A stretch of DNA of 64,000 nucleotides from Rhodocyclaceae bacterium (GTDB lineage Bacteria; Pseudomonadota; Gammaproteobacteria; Burkholderiales; CAIKXV01): contig JADCHX010000002.1 of the NCBI GenBank assembly GCA_020248265.1, forward strand, positions 186,001 through 250,000, given 5' to 3'. The notes under the pieces were generated by a model. It saw nothing but the letters and a program-made list of their open reading frames with translations, had not been told where the DNA came from and did no database searches. Position numbers and translations under genes: made by a program. Numbering within the stretch: the first letter of the stretch is position 1; each line of letters starts with the position of its first letter. Below are positions 26,595 to 35,994 of the stretch, one piece after another.

Positions 26595-29063
26595 TCAATG
26601 AACGCTCTTGCCCGATGCATCGCCGCCGAGGGTGAACGACTGCGGCGCCAGCGGCGGTGCATGCATCGGCGTGGCCCGTTCCGGGCGAGGCACGCCCTCC
26701 ACCAGCGGACGCGGGCTGCCGTACTGGTTGCCCTGTGCGTAATCGACGCCCATCGTGCAGAGCTTCTCCGCGATATCGGCGTCATCCACGCCCTGCGCGA
26801 TGGTGCGGATGCCCAGCGCGTGGCCGATGCGCACGATCGAATCGACGATCGCGTGATCCATCGGGTCGTCGATCATGTGGCGCACGAAACCAGCATCTAT
26901 CTTCAGGTAGTCGATCGGCAGGTGGCGCACGAACGCGAACGAGGAAAGGCCGGCGCCGAAGTCATCGAGTGCGAAGCTGCAGCCCGCCGCGTGCAGTTCC
27001 TGCATGCCTTCGGCGATGCGCGTGAGATTGGCCGCTGCACCGACTTCGGTCAGCTCCAGGCAGAGCTGGCCGCGCGGCAACCGGTGGCTGTCGATCAGGC
27101 CGAATACGAAGGCCCGGAACTCGGGGTCCTGCAGGCTTCGGGCGGACACGTTCACGCTGTGGCGCAGCGGGCGTACGGCACGTCCGTCGTCGCGCGACTG
27201 CCGCTCCGACAGGTGCACCGCAAGCGTGCGCAATACCCAGCGGTCGATCGAGGTGAGCAGTTCGTAGCGCTCGGCAGCCGGCAAGAAGCTGGATGGAGCC
27301 AGCAGGTTGTCGTCGGCATCGAGCATGCGCACCATCACGTCGCGATGATCGCTGCCCGCCAGTTCCGCCCGCAGCGGCGACACCGGGCGCGCGTAGAGCA
27401 CGAAGCGGCCACTCTCGAACGCTTCGCTGATCCGGGTGATCATCCGCGCATCCGAGGATCGGCGGCGCCCTTCGTCTCCGTCAGGACGGTACACGCGGAT
27501 ACGGTCGCGTCCTTCCGACTTCGCCTGGTAGCAGAGCGCATCGGCGGCGGCGATCACCTGCGCGACCGACCCGCTTCCGGCGTCGATCGGCAGCAGTCCG
27601 ATCGTGGAACCCACCTTGAACCGACGTCCCTGCCAGACGAAGACGAAAGCGTTCACCGCGTCGTGCAGCGCAGTGGCGATGCGCATGGCCTGGTCAGCGG
27701 GACAGGAATCGAGCAACGCTCCGAACTCGTCGCCGCCAAGCCGCGCCAGCACGTCGTTCGCGCGCATCTGTGCCTGCATCACCTTGGTCAGCTGGCACAG
27801 CAGTTCGTCCCCCGCCGCATGACCGCTGCTGTCGTTGACAGCCTTGAAGTGATCCAGATCGATGTAGAGCAGCGCGTGGGTCTTGTGGCCACCGGACGAG
27901 GAAGCCAACAGGTCGCTCAGCGCCCGCTCGAATTCCCGCCGGTTGGCAAGCCCGGTCAATGCATCGTGGCTCGCCTGCCAGGACAGTTGCTGCGCGAGCG
28001 TGCGCAGGCTGGTGTCGTCGTGGAACACGATGATCGCGCCGCCGATGTCTCCTGCCGGGTCGACCACCTGCGAGAACGAGTGGCGGATCGACACCTCGGT
28101 ACCGTCTCGCGAGGTCAGGCGCAGGGGCGTCTCACCCTCGTGACGTCGCTGCGGAACCACCGCAGCACGCCATGGCTCGAAGCACTGAACCTCGCGCGTG
28201 CGCTCGTCGATCAGAATGTAGACATCTGCCAGCGGGCGCTTCCGGGCATCCTCGCTCCGCCATCCGGTCAACGACTCGGCGATCGGGTTCATGAATTCGA
28301 CATGACCCTCGCCATCGACGGTGATCACACCGTCATTGATCGAATGCAGCGCCACGTCGGACCTCGAACGCGCACGATGCAGGTCGGATTCGATTTGGTG
28401 GGTGCGCCGGATCAGCGCATGGCCGGCAATCCCGATGCCGACGATGACCAGCACGACGACAGCGGCGAACAGCAGGAAGAGTCGGCGTGTACGTTCAGCC
28501 GTCTCCGCAGCGATCGCTGCGGCGCCGATCCGGTAGCTGTCGGCCAGGCGGCCCATCGACGACTGCAGCGCGTTCTCGGCCTCGATCTCACGCTCGACAT
28601 AGATCCGCTGCGCACCGGCGACGTCGTTGCGGGCCAGTGCCTGCAGTACGCCCGACTGCAGATCGGCCACCCGGCGAACCGCAGCGGACAATTCGTGCGG
28701 GAGCAGCGCATCGGTACCGGCTTCGTACGGGGCGCGCAGTGCGAGGATCGCGGACTGCCACTCCCCGGTGATCATCGCAAGGCGGTGCTCCGCTGCGGCA
28801 CGCGCGGGCGCCGTCGGGCCGGCAATGACCGCGCCCAGCGCATCGCTGCGGTTGCGCGACAGTGCCATCGTCGCCTCGACCCGGGACGCGGCCACCAGCC
28901 GAACGGCTGCGTGGCCCTCCGCCACGCGCGACTGCCCCTGAAAGTGCCCGATGCTGATGCCGGTGACCACTACCAGGGCCAGCAGCAACGCGAAGAGGAC
29001 TCTCGAAAGGGTCTGCGTCGAGAGACGTTTGAACCATCCGTCGGACATCGGGCGTTGCATCAT
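26595..29063 (-). CDS. Membrane PAS-GGDEF-EAL protein with degenerate EAL
   Basis: The protein has 822 residues from ATG 29063. TM1 is about 20-40 and TM2 about 194-217, flanking a periplasmic helical sensor region. A PAS domain covers about 230-355. The GGDEF domain (about 365-525) has an intact GGDEF at 443-447 and an intact I-site RxxD at 434-437, so diguanylate cyclase activity with product inhibition is likely. The EAL domain (about 535-790) keeps LELTE, DDFGAG and LKID, but the EAL Glu is Asp575 (DVM) and AEGVE reads AQGVD (Gln757). It may bind rather than cleave c-di-GMP. ATG 29048 is an alternative start. Confidence 0.9.
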   Translation of the reverse strand: MMQRPMSDGWFKRLSTQTLSRVLFALLLALVVVTGISIGHFQGQSRVAEGHAAVRLVAASRVEATMALSRNRSDALGAVIAGPTAPARAAAEHRLAMITGEWQSAILALRAPYEAGTDALLPHELSAAVRRVADLQSGVLQALARNDVAGAQRIYVEREIEAENALQSSMGRLADSYRIGAAAIAAETAERTRRLFLLFAAVVVLVIVGIGIAGHALIRRTHQIESDLHRARSRSDVALHSINDGVITVDGEGHVEFMNPIAESLTGWRSEDARKRPLADVYILIDERTREVQCFEPWRAAVVPQRRHEGETPLRLTSRDGTEVSIRHSFSQVVDPAGDIGGAIIVFHDDTSLRTLAQQLSWQASHDALTGLANRREFERALSDLLASSSGGHKTHALLYIDLDHFKAVNDSSGHAAGDELLCQLTKVMQAQMRANDVLARLGGDEFGALLDSCPADQAMRIATALHDAVNAFVFVWQGRRFKVGSTIGLLPIDAGSGSVAQVIAAADALCYQAKSEGRDRIRVYRPDGDEGRRRSSDARMITRISEAFESGRFVLYARPVSPLRAELAGSDHRDVMVRMLDADDNLLAPSSFLPAAERYELLTSIDRWVLRTLAVHLSERQSRDDGRAVRPLRHSVNVSARSLQDPEFRAFVFGLIDSHRLPRGQLCLELTEVGAAANLTRIAEGMQELHAAGCSFALDDFGAGLSSFAFVRHLPIDYLKIDAGFVRHMIDDPMDHAIVDSIVRIGHALGIRTIAQGVDDADIAEKLCTMGVDYAQGNQYGSPRPLVEGVPRPERATPMHAPPLAPQSFTLGGDASGKSVH

Positions 29064-29136
29064 CTGGTGAGGGTCAGTAGGCAATCCGGCTCGGACGTCG
29101 GCAGCGTTCCTGCACCGCCGACGAAGCCAGCATCCG

Positions 29137-30018
29137 TTATCGTCTTTCTGCCGGAAAGATTGAGTCCGGAAGGGCCCTGCCGAGCGGATCCTGCAGATAA
29201 AAGTCGGCCAGCTGTCCGTACACGCTCGGATACGCACCGTGGAGACGGTTCGGGGCTTCGAAGAATGCCTCGCTGGCGCAGGCGAAGAACTCTGCGGCGT
29301 CCTGGCCTGCATAAGGGTCGAGCGGCAGCGCAGCCCACTGTCCGTCAAGCGACGACAGATCCAGTACATCCGGTACGGCCATCCGGCGCCTCGACCGGGA
29401 GACCCGGTACTCGAGCCGTTCCAGCCGCTCCACACGGTCGACGAAATCGTCGAAGGCCTCGCTGAACGCAGCGTGCCATGCCGAGCGGTTCATGCCGGCG
29501 TGCAACGGTGGAATGCCGTCGGCCGCGCCGTCCAGCATGTCCAGCTTGTGCGCGAATTCGTGCAGCACGACGTTGTAGGGCTCGTCCGGGTTGGCGGCCT
29601 CGACATCGGCCCAGGACAGGATCACCGGTCCTCCGGCCCACGATTCGCCCGAGAGCGGCTCGCGAACCTCATGCACGACGCCGGCCTCATCCACGTGTTC
29701 ACGCTCGACGATGAACTCGCCCGGATAGACGATCACCTCGATCCATGGCGCATAGCTGTCGATGCCCAGTTCGAGGATGGGTACGCAAGCCTGCAGCGCG
29801 ATCGCCAGACGCATGTCATCGTCCAGCTCCAGGCCCCCGGCAGCGGTGAACTGCTTGCGATCGAGGAACAGCGTGACCAGTTCGCGCAAACGGCCGGTCG
29901 CCGCCGGGTCGAGGTGATCTGCCACCCGACAACGGGCGACCGCAACCATCCATGCGTCATCGTCGATCGCTGCTCGGGCCAGCGTTCGACGGCGCAGCCA
30001 CCCGTCCAGACCGAACAT
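29137..30018 (-). CDS. mtfA: MtfA-type zinc-dependent peptidase
   Basis: The product has 293 residues and the metallopeptidase motif LHEFAHKLDM near residue 155, with downstream Glu in SEAFFEAPNRLHG. The GLELDDDMRLAIALQAC and VYPGEF segments are typical of MtfA. In E. coli MtfA binds the repressor Mlc and so derepresses the glucose PTS; whether Mlc exists here is unknown. It lies 2 bases from the lipoprotein gene stop-to-start region and 73 bases before the GGDEF gene. Confidence 0.92.
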   Translation of the reverse strand: MFGLDGWLRRRTLARAAIDDDAWMVAVARCRVADHLDPAATGRLRELVTLFLDRKQFTAAGGLELDDDMRLAIALQACVPILELGIDSYAPWIEVIVYPGEFIVEREHVDEAGVVHEVREPLSGESWAGGPVILSWADVEAANPDEPYNVVLHEFAHKLDMLDGAADGIPPLHAGMNRSAWHAAFSEAFDDFVDRVERLERLEYRVSRSRRRMAVPDVLDLSSLDGQWAALPLDPYAGQDAAEFFACASEAFFEAPNRLHGAYPSVYGQLADFYLQDPLGRALPDSIFPAERR

Positions 30019-30021
30019 CGG

Positions 30022-30453
30022 TCAGGGCTGCCGGCGCGGCGCGATCTTCTGCTCGAGATCGCCGAACAGCACCCGCTGCCAGTCGCGCGGCAGCGACACA
30101 GCGACCAGTGGCTGCGAGCGGATCTCCACGCGAACTGCCTGCTCCACGGTACCGGTCACCCGGATGTCGATCCGTTCGCCGGCACTTGTGGACGTCGCGC
30201 CATGCCGCAGTTCGATCACCCCGCTGCCCGCATCCGCCTGAACGACGGTCATCCGGCGCTCGGCGGCCGAGGCCATCAACGCGCCCCAGATCACGTCGAA
30301 CGGCCGCTTGTAGAGGCGCGCAGCCGCCTTGTCGATAGCCTCCGCGGCCTCGCGCTCGCGCGCGATCCGATCGGGATCGGGGGCGCTGCACGCGCCGAGC
30401 AGCCCAGCGCAGGCCAGCGCAGCGGCGGCTGCAAGGACGGCCCGGCGATCCAT
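30022..30453 (-). CDS. Small lipoprotein of unknown function
   Basis: The 143-residue protein has a lipoprotein signal MDRRAVLAAAAALACAGLLG followed by the acylation Cys (lipobox LLGAC). The mature part has a helix rich in Arg, Glu and Ala, then a predicted beta-rich domain (MTVVQADAGSGVIELRHG, ERIDIRVTGTVEQAVRVEI). It starts 2 bases after the rmuC stop and ends 3 bases before mtfA. I do not recognise the family. Confidence 0.8.
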   Translation of the reverse strand: MDRRAVLAAAAALACAGLLGACSAPDPDRIAREREAAEAIDKAAARLYKRPFDVIWGALMASAAERRMTVVQADAGSGVIELRHGATSTSAGERIDIRVTGTVEQAVRVEIRSQPLVAVSLPRDWQRVLFGDLEQKIAPRRQP

Positions 30454-30455
30454 GC

Positions 30456-31937
30456 TCAGGCCCCGCCCGGCGCGACCGGCGACATCGGCGAAGCCTGCGG
30501 CAGCGGTTCCGGCGCCACGCCACCCGGCAATGGCACGACTGGCTCGCTGCCAAGTGCGCGCTCGATGTCGACCTGCTCGATATGCCGGAACCGGTGCGTG
30601 ATCTTCTGGCTGCTCACATGAACCTGCTGAACGTCGTCGTTTGCCTGGCGGATATGGTTCGCAAGCTGCTGCATGCGATGATCGAAGCGTTCGAAATCGC
30701 GCGCAAGCTTCGAGAGTGCGTCCTTGATCACGTGAACCTGCCGGCGCGTCTCGAAATCCTTGATCACGGCACGTGCGGTGTTCAGGATGGCCATGAGCGT
30801 CGTCGGCGAAGTGATCCAGACATGCCGCTTCTGCGCGTGCTCGACGAGTTCGGGGTGGTGCGCATGGATCTCGGCGAACACCGCTTCGGCCGGCACGAAC
30901 ATCACCGCCCCGTCGCTGGTTTCGCCGCCGATGATGTACTTCTCGGCGATGTCGTCGATATGTTTCTTCACGTCGACCTTGAAGCGGCGCAGCGCTGCCT
31001 GCCGTTCCGCTTCCGGCTGGTCGGCTGCGAATCCCGCCCGGTAGTTCTCGAGAGGAAACTTCGAATCGACCGCGACCGTGCCGGTCGGCTCGGGGAGCCT
31101 GAGCAGGCAGTCGACACGCGCATGGTTGGAGAGCGTGCACTGCATCTCGAATGCACCGGGCGGCAGGCTGTTGCGCACGATCGCCTCGAGCTGCACCTCG
31201 CCGAAAGCGCCGCGCGAGCGCTTGTCGCCGAGCAGTTCCTGCAGGCTGACCACGTTGGTGGTGAGTCCGTCGATCTTCTTCTGTGCCTCGTCGATCGTGG
31301 CCAGGCGCGCCATCACGCTGGCGAAGGTTTCGTTGGTCCGCTTGAAGCCGTCGTCCAGTCGCTCGCCGACCTTGCCACTGATCTCGCCGAGCCGGCCTTC
31401 GACCGATTTCGACAGGGCATCGACCTGCGTCACCAGTTGCTGGGTCAGGTTGCGCACCATCGATTGCGCGGACTCGCTCTGCGCCCTGCCCTGCGCCGAG
31501 AGCGTTTCATGCAGCCGGGTCAGGGTCTCGGTACGCATGCCGTCGAGCCGCGACTGCACGCCAGCGGACATTTCGGCCAGCCGCTGCACCATCGACTCGC
31601 GATTGGCGGCAAGATCCCTCCCCTGCGCGAGCTGCAGGATCTGGATCGACTCGCGTGTCTGCTGCAGTTCCTGGGACACGGCTGTCCGGACGAGGTCGGC
31701 CTGCTTCGCATGACTGACCGACAGGCGATCGGTGGAACCGGCAAGGGCCTGGTTGAGGTCGATCAGCATCGCGCGATGCTTCTCGTCGAGCAGCGTCGCG
31801 AGTGCGTCGGGCGCGCGCGCAAGCGACCGCTGCAGTTGCCCGAGCTTGAGCGCAAGCCACGTGAACGCGACCAGCGCGAAGAGCGCGAGCAGCGCGAGCA
31901 GGACTTCGATCATCATCGCGGGCATCGCTGGGGACAT
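30456..31937 (-). CDS. rmuC: DNA recombination protein RmuC
   Basis: RmuC of 493 residues has an N-terminal membrane helix (VLLALLALFALVAFTWLAL), a long coiled-coil region (about 40-190) and the RmuC core with GDKRSRGAFGEVQLEAIV, VDSKFPLENY, YIIGGETSDGAVMFVP and TSPTTLMAILNTA. The family is PD-(D/E)XK-like and limits genome rearrangements between short inverted repeats. Several in-frame ATGs near the start (31937, 31925) make the exact N-terminus uncertain. Confidence 0.94.
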   Translation of the reverse strand: MSPAMPAMMIEVLLALLALFALVAFTWLALKLGQLQRSLARAPDALATLLDEKHRAMLIDLNQALAGSTDRLSVSHAKQADLVRTAVSQELQQTRESIQILQLAQGRDLAANRESMVQRLAEMSAGVQSRLDGMRTETLTRLHETLSAQGRAQSESAQSMVRNLTQQLVTQVDALSKSVEGRLGEISGKVGERLDDGFKRTNETFASVMARLATIDEAQKKIDGLTTNVVSLQELLGDKRSRGAFGEVQLEAIVRNSLPPGAFEMQCTLSNHARVDCLLRLPEPTGTVAVDSKFPLENYRAGFAADQPEAERQAALRRFKVDVKKHIDDIAEKYIIGGETSDGAVMFVPAEAVFAEIHAHHPELVEHAQKRHVWITSPTTLMAILNTARAVIKDFETRRQVHVIKDALSKLARDFERFDHRMQQLANHIRQANDDVQQVHVSSQKITHRFRHIEQVDIERALGSEPVVPLPGGVAPEPLPQASPMSPVAPGGA

Positions 31938-31993
31938 GGCGATGCCAGTATAGCAAAGCGAGCTGCGAGTCCCATCTCATGCGACTGCGCCCG

Positions 31994-34498
31994 CTATAGC
32001 CGGCGCAAGGTCGCCAGCGGTGGCGCACGGGTCGTGCCGAGCGTGCCCACCCAACCTGCTGCGCCGACCAGCACTGCGCCGCCGGCGAGCCCGGATACCC
32101 ACACCCAGGGATCGAAGGTGAATGGAACGCCGAGCACGAAGCGGCCCAGCGCCCAGGCGAGCGCACTCGCACCGAACGCCGCCACCAGCCCGGACAGCGC
32201 ACCGATCGCGGTGAACTCGGCCAGCTGTACTACCTGCAGCTGGTGCCGGGAACCGCCGAGCGTACGGATGATCGCGCCTTCGAACACGCGCTCGTCCCGG
32301 GTCGAGGCGATCGCCGCATAGAGCACGACCAGCCCCGCGAGGAGCGTGAACAGGAACAGGAACTCGACCGCCTGCGAAACCTGCTCGATCATCGCCTGTA
32401 CCCGGGACAGGATCGAGGCGACATCGATCACCAGCAGGTTCGGGAACTCCCTGATCAGCGCATTGGTGAAGCCCTCGCGCCCCTCCGGGAGGCGGAATGC
32501 CGTGATGTAGCTGACCGGCAGGCCATCGAGCGCGCCCGGGGACGCGACCACGAAGAAGTTGGTCCGGAACGAATCCCAGTCGACCCGGCGCAGGCTGGCC
32601 ACCGTGAACTCCCGGCGCGTTCCGGCAACGTCGTAGACGACCGTGTCGCCCAGCCGGATGCCGATACGCTCGGCTATGCCCTGCTCGAACGAGAGCAGCG
32701 AAGCGCCCTTGTCGGCCGGGGTCCACCAGCGCCCCGAGAGGATCCGGTTGTCGGTGGGCAGGTCTGCCATGAACGACATGTTGAACTCGCGGTCGACCAG
32801 CCGCCTCGTGCGCTCATCGGCGTAATCGGATGGTTGTACCAGCCGGCCGTTCAGCGCAACCAGCCGACCGCGCACCATCGGCTGTACGCTCGGTGTCGCG
32901 AGCCCCTCCCGCGCATGGAAGGCGCGTACCGCATCGACCTGGTCGGGCTGGATGTTCACGAGGAACTGATTCGGCGTGTCGGCGGGCAGCGACCGTCGCC
33001 AGTTGTCCAGCAGTTCGCCTCGGACCAGGGTCAGCAGCAGCAGTGCCATCAGGCCCAGCCCGAGCGCTGTCATCTGTACGATGCTGCCCAGTGCACGGCG
33101 ATTGAGGTTCGCGATGCCATAGCGCCAGGTGAACGCGCCGCGCCCCCGGCCACCGCCGAGAAGACGGCCCGCCCCACGCATCGCGACCCACGCACAGCCC
33201 GCGCACACCAAAACCATCACGACCGTTCCGCCGAGCATCGCGAAGCCCAGCTTCAGGTCGGCGGCTTCCCACATCACCATCGAGCCGATCGCGGCGAACG
33301 CCGCGAACCAGGACAGAAGGCTGCCGCGCCCGGGCGCGCCGAGGTCTCGCCGCAGCACGCGCAGTGTAGGCACGGAGGCCAGCGCGATCAGCGGCGGCAG
33401 GCCGAAGCCCAGCAGCAGGACGACGCCGGTGGCCATTCCCTTCACCGCCGGCCATGGCGTGGGCGGCGGCAGTGCCGACGACACGAGGGAGCCGAGCAAC
33501 TGAACCAGCACCTGCTGCCCGGCCGCGCCAATCGCACAGCCGATCGCACTGGCGATCACGCCGAGCAGCAGGAACTGGGTGAGGTAGAGGCCGATCATCT
33601 GCCGCTGCGGCGCACCCAGGCAACGCATCATCGCGCAGGCGTCGAGATGGCGCTGCAGGAACCGTCGCGCGGCCAGCGCGACGGCCACCCCGGCGAGTAT
33701 CACGCTGACCAGCGCAGCCAGACCGAGGAAACGCTCCGCGCGCTCGATCGCACTGCGCAGTTCAGGGCGCGCCTCGCGCACATCCTCGACCCGCTGCCCG
33801 GGTGCCAGGCGCGGCGCGACGAAGGCCCGGTAGCGCGCAATATCGGCGGGCGCGCCAGACAGCATCAACCGGTGGCTGATCCGGCTCGACGGCTGCACCA
33901 GCCCCGTTTCCGGCAGGTCGAGCGCGTTCACCACGATCCGCGGCGACATCGAAAGGAAGCCGACGCTGGCCTCGGCATCGCGCTCGAACACGCCGCCGAT
34001 CGTGAAGGAACGATCGCCGAGATCGACCGACTGACCACCGTCGACGCCGAGCAGCGCCACCATCCGGGTATCCACCCAGACTGTGCCCCGCGCGGGGACG
34101 CCGCGCGTAGCCACCGCCGGCTCGAGGTTGCGCGGCGACAGCGCGATGTCACCCTTCACCGGATAGCCGTCGCCGACGGCGCGTACTTCGGACAGCTGGG
34201 CACGCTCGCCGACTACTACCATGCTCGGGAAGCGCAGTACTGGCGCCTGCGCCAGCCCCAGACGCGTCGCCTCCTGCACGAGCAGCGGCGCGAGCGGGCG
34301 GTCGGACACGACGATCAGGTCTGCCCCGAGCAGTGCATTGGCCTGTTCGATCAGTGCCAGCCGCACGCGGTCGGAGAAGAAGCCGACACTGGTCACCGCG
34401 GCGATCGCGATCACCAGCGCGGCGACCAGCACCCTCAGTTCCCCGGCACGCCAGTCGCGCGCAACCAGTCGTGCCGACAGCATGAGCATGCCCTTCAT
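31994..34498 (-). CDS. FtsX/LolE-family ABC permease (YbbP-like)
   Basis: The product has 834 residues. It has an N-terminal membrane helix, a large periplasmic domain, and two FtsX-type membrane bundles (about 260-470 and 690-834) with MMRCLGAPQRQMIGLYLTQF and EGAIIRTLGGSRHQLQVVQL. It is a YbbP-type permease that should pair with the ATPase whose stop overlaps its start by 4 bases. With tesA next door this matches the conserved tesA-ybbA-ybbP neighbourhood. The transported substrate is not known. Confidence 0.92.
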   Translation of the reverse strand: MKGMLMLSARLVARDWRAGELRVLVAALVIAIAAVTSVGFFSDRVRLALIEQANALLGADLIVVSDRPLAPLLVQEATRLGLAQAPVLRFPSMVVVGERAQLSEVRAVGDGYPVKGDIALSPRNLEPAVATRGVPARGTVWVDTRMVALLGVDGGQSVDLGDRSFTIGGVFERDAEASVGFLSMSPRIVVNALDLPETGLVQPSSRISHRLMLSGAPADIARYRAFVAPRLAPGQRVEDVREARPELRSAIERAERFLGLAALVSVILAGVAVALAARRFLQRHLDACAMMRCLGAPQRQMIGLYLTQFLLLGVIASAIGCAIGAAGQQVLVQLLGSLVSSALPPPTPWPAVKGMATGVVLLLGFGLPPLIALASVPTLRVLRRDLGAPGRGSLLSWFAAFAAIGSMVMWEAADLKLGFAMLGGTVVMVLVCAGCAWVAMRGAGRLLGGGRGRGAFTWRYGIANLNRRALGSIVQMTALGLGLMALLLLTLVRGELLDNWRRSLPADTPNQFLVNIQPDQVDAVRAFHAREGLATPSVQPMVRGRLVALNGRLVQPSDYADERTRRLVDREFNMSFMADLPTDNRILSGRWWTPADKGASLLSFEQGIAERIGIRLGDTVVYDVAGTRREFTVASLRRVDWDSFRTNFFVVASPGALDGLPVSYITAFRLPEGREGFTNALIREFPNLLVIDVASILSRVQAMIEQVSQAVEFLFLFTLLAGLVVLYAAIASTRDERVFEGAIIRTLGGSRHQLQVVQLAEFTAIGALSGLVAAFGASALAWALGRFVLGVPFTFDPWVWVSGLAGGAVLVGAAGWVGTLGTTRAPPLATLRRL

Positions 34499-35268
34499 GC
34501 GGATGACGCCGCCGAGTTGCCGGACGCAGCATCGGCAATCCCCCCGGCCCGGATCGGTGCATCGGACTCATCGGACACCAGTTCGCCCGCCGCGATGCGC
34601 AGCCGGCGGCTGCAGCGCCTGGCCAGCTGTTCGTCATGGGTGACCAGCACCAGGGTCGTGCCCTGCTCCCGGTTGAGTTCGAACATCAGTTCGATCACGC
34701 CGCTGCCGGTGGCTGCATCGAGGTTGCCGGTCGGCTCGTCGGCCATCAGCAGTTTCGGCCGGGTGACGAACGCACGCGCGAGCGCCACCCGCTGCTGCTC
34801 GCCACCGGACAACTGCTTCGGGTAGTGGCCGACGCGGGCGGCGAGGCCCACCCGCGTCAGTAGCGGCAGCGCCTGCTCCCGTGCGTCCGAACGCCCGGCC
34901 AGTTCGAGCGGCAACATCACGTTCTCGAGTGCGGTCAGTGCCGGCAGAAGCTGGAACGACTGGAAGACGAAACCGATCAGCCGCTGGCGCAGCGCGGCCC
35001 GGCCGTCTTCATCCAGCCGGAAGATGTCTTCTCCGTGGACTTCGACCCGCCCCTCGCTCGGTGTATCCAGCCCGGCAAGCAGCCCGAGAAGGGTAGTCTT
35101 GCCGGACCCGGAGGCGCCGAGCACGGCGACCGACGCGCCCGCCTCGACTTCGAAACTGACGCTGGACAGAATGAGCAGCGATGACTCGCCGGTGGCGACC
35201 CGTTTAGTAAGATCGGATACCTTCAGAGCCGGAGCGTGCCGCTTGTTGTCGTCGATCCCGTCATCCAT
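34495..35268 (-). CDS. ybbA: ABC transporter ATP-binding protein (YbbA-like)
   Basis: This LolD/MacB-type ATPase of 257 residues has Walker A GASGSGKTT, signature LSGGEQQRVALARAF, Walker B LLMADEPTGNLD and switch His in LVTHDEQ. The start at 35268 gives an Asp-rich N-terminus (MDDGIDDNK). No other ATG or GTG in frame fits before the conserved VSDLTKRV. This makes its 5' end overlap the divergent tesA start by 26 bases. The C-terminal 30-residue tail is longer than usual. Confidence 0.92.
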   Translation of the reverse strand: MDDGIDDNKRHAPALKVSDLTKRVATGESSLLILSSVSFEVEAGASVAVLGASGSGKTTLLGLLAGLDTPSEGRVEVHGEDIFRLDEDGRAALRQRLIGFVFQSFQLLPALTALENVMLPLELAGRSDAREQALPLLTRVGLAARVGHYPKQLSGGEQQRVALARAFVTRPKLLMADEPTGNLDAATGSGVIELMFELNREQGTTLVLVTHDEQLARRCSRRLRIAAGELVSDESDAPIRAGGIADAASGNSAASSA

Positions 35269-35953
35269 CCCGTCATCCGTCCTGTCGTCGATCCGATCTG
35301 CGGTACGCTGGCGCCACGTTGCCGTTGCGCTGCTGCCCGTGCTGCTGTGTTCGCTGCCGTCCGCCGCGCCCGCCGCGATCGCGGCATCGGCCGTCCCCGC
35401 GCCTGTGCTGATGGTGTTCGGCGACAGCCTGTCCGCCGAGTATGGACTGCCGCAAGGCTCGGGCTGGGTCGCCCTGCTCGAACGCCGCCTGAAGTCCGAA
35501 AACCTCGGATGGCAGGTTGTCAATGCGAGCATCAGCGGCGAAACCACGCTCGGTGGCCGAAACCGCATCGATGCCGAACTCGCTCGCCACCGCCCGCAGG
35601 CCGTGGTGATTGCGCTCGGCGGCAACGATGGCTTGCGTGGCGTATCGCTGGATACCACGCGAGCCAACCTCGAATACATGGTGGCAGCCAGCCGGAAAGC
35701 CAATGCCCGGCCATTGCTGGTCGGCGTGAGGCTGCCGCCGAACTATGGCCGTACGTTCGGCGAGAAGTTCCGGCAGGTGTTCGTCGAGGCGGCTCGCAAC
35801 ACGAAGACGCCGCTGGTGCCGTTCATCCTGGAACCGTTCGCCGAAAAGCGCGATTTCTTCCAGCCCGACGGCATCCACCCAACCGTCGCTGCGCAGCCGT
35901 TGATGCTGGATACGCTGTGGCCCGAGATCCGCAATGTACTGAAAGCCCGCTGA
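35243..35953 (+). CDS. tesA: Multifunctional esterase/thioesterase TesA (GDSL family)
   Basis: The protein is an SGNH hydrolase with a signal peptide. Block I is MVFGDSLSAEYGLP, block II NASISGETTLGG, block III ALGGNDGLRG, and block V DGIHPTVAAQ. TesA hydrolyses acyl-CoA and other esters in the periplasm. No ATG is available near the signal peptide; TTG 35243, 8 bases after GGAG at 35231-35234, is the best start (236 residues), with TTG 35246 as an alternative. The first residues (LSSIPSSIPSSVLSSI) come from a short tandem repeat. Confidence 0.9.
   Translation: MLSSIPSSIPSSVLSSIRSAVRWRHVAVALLPVLLCSLPSAAPAAIAASAVPAPVLMVFGDSLSAEYGLPQGSGWVALLERRLKSENLGWQVVNASISGETTLGGRNRIDAELARHRPQAVVIALGGNDGLRGVSLDTTRANLEYMVAASRKANARPLLVGVRLPPNYGRTFGEKFRQVFVEAARNTKTPLVPFILEPFAEKRDFFQPDGIHPTVAAQPLMLDTLWPEIRNVLKAR
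35246..35295. repeat. Imperfect tandem repeat across the tesA/ybbA 5' ends
   Basis: A short unit, ATCCCGTCATCC, occurs twice in direct succession, flanked by two TCGTCGATCC copies. It encodes Ser/Ile/Pro repeats at the TesA N-terminus and Asp/Gly repeats upstream of and at the YbbA N-terminus. The unit length is about 12-13 bases. Confidence 0.6.
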
Positions 35954-35994
35954 TCGCGCTGGCTGTACCGGCTGTCCAGCGCGATCGCCGCGCC

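Noticed and set aside
26598-29465. Open frame of about 955 codons on the plus strand opposite the GGDEF gene
   Set aside because: The minus strand has clear PAS, GGDEF and EAL motifs; the antisense product has none.
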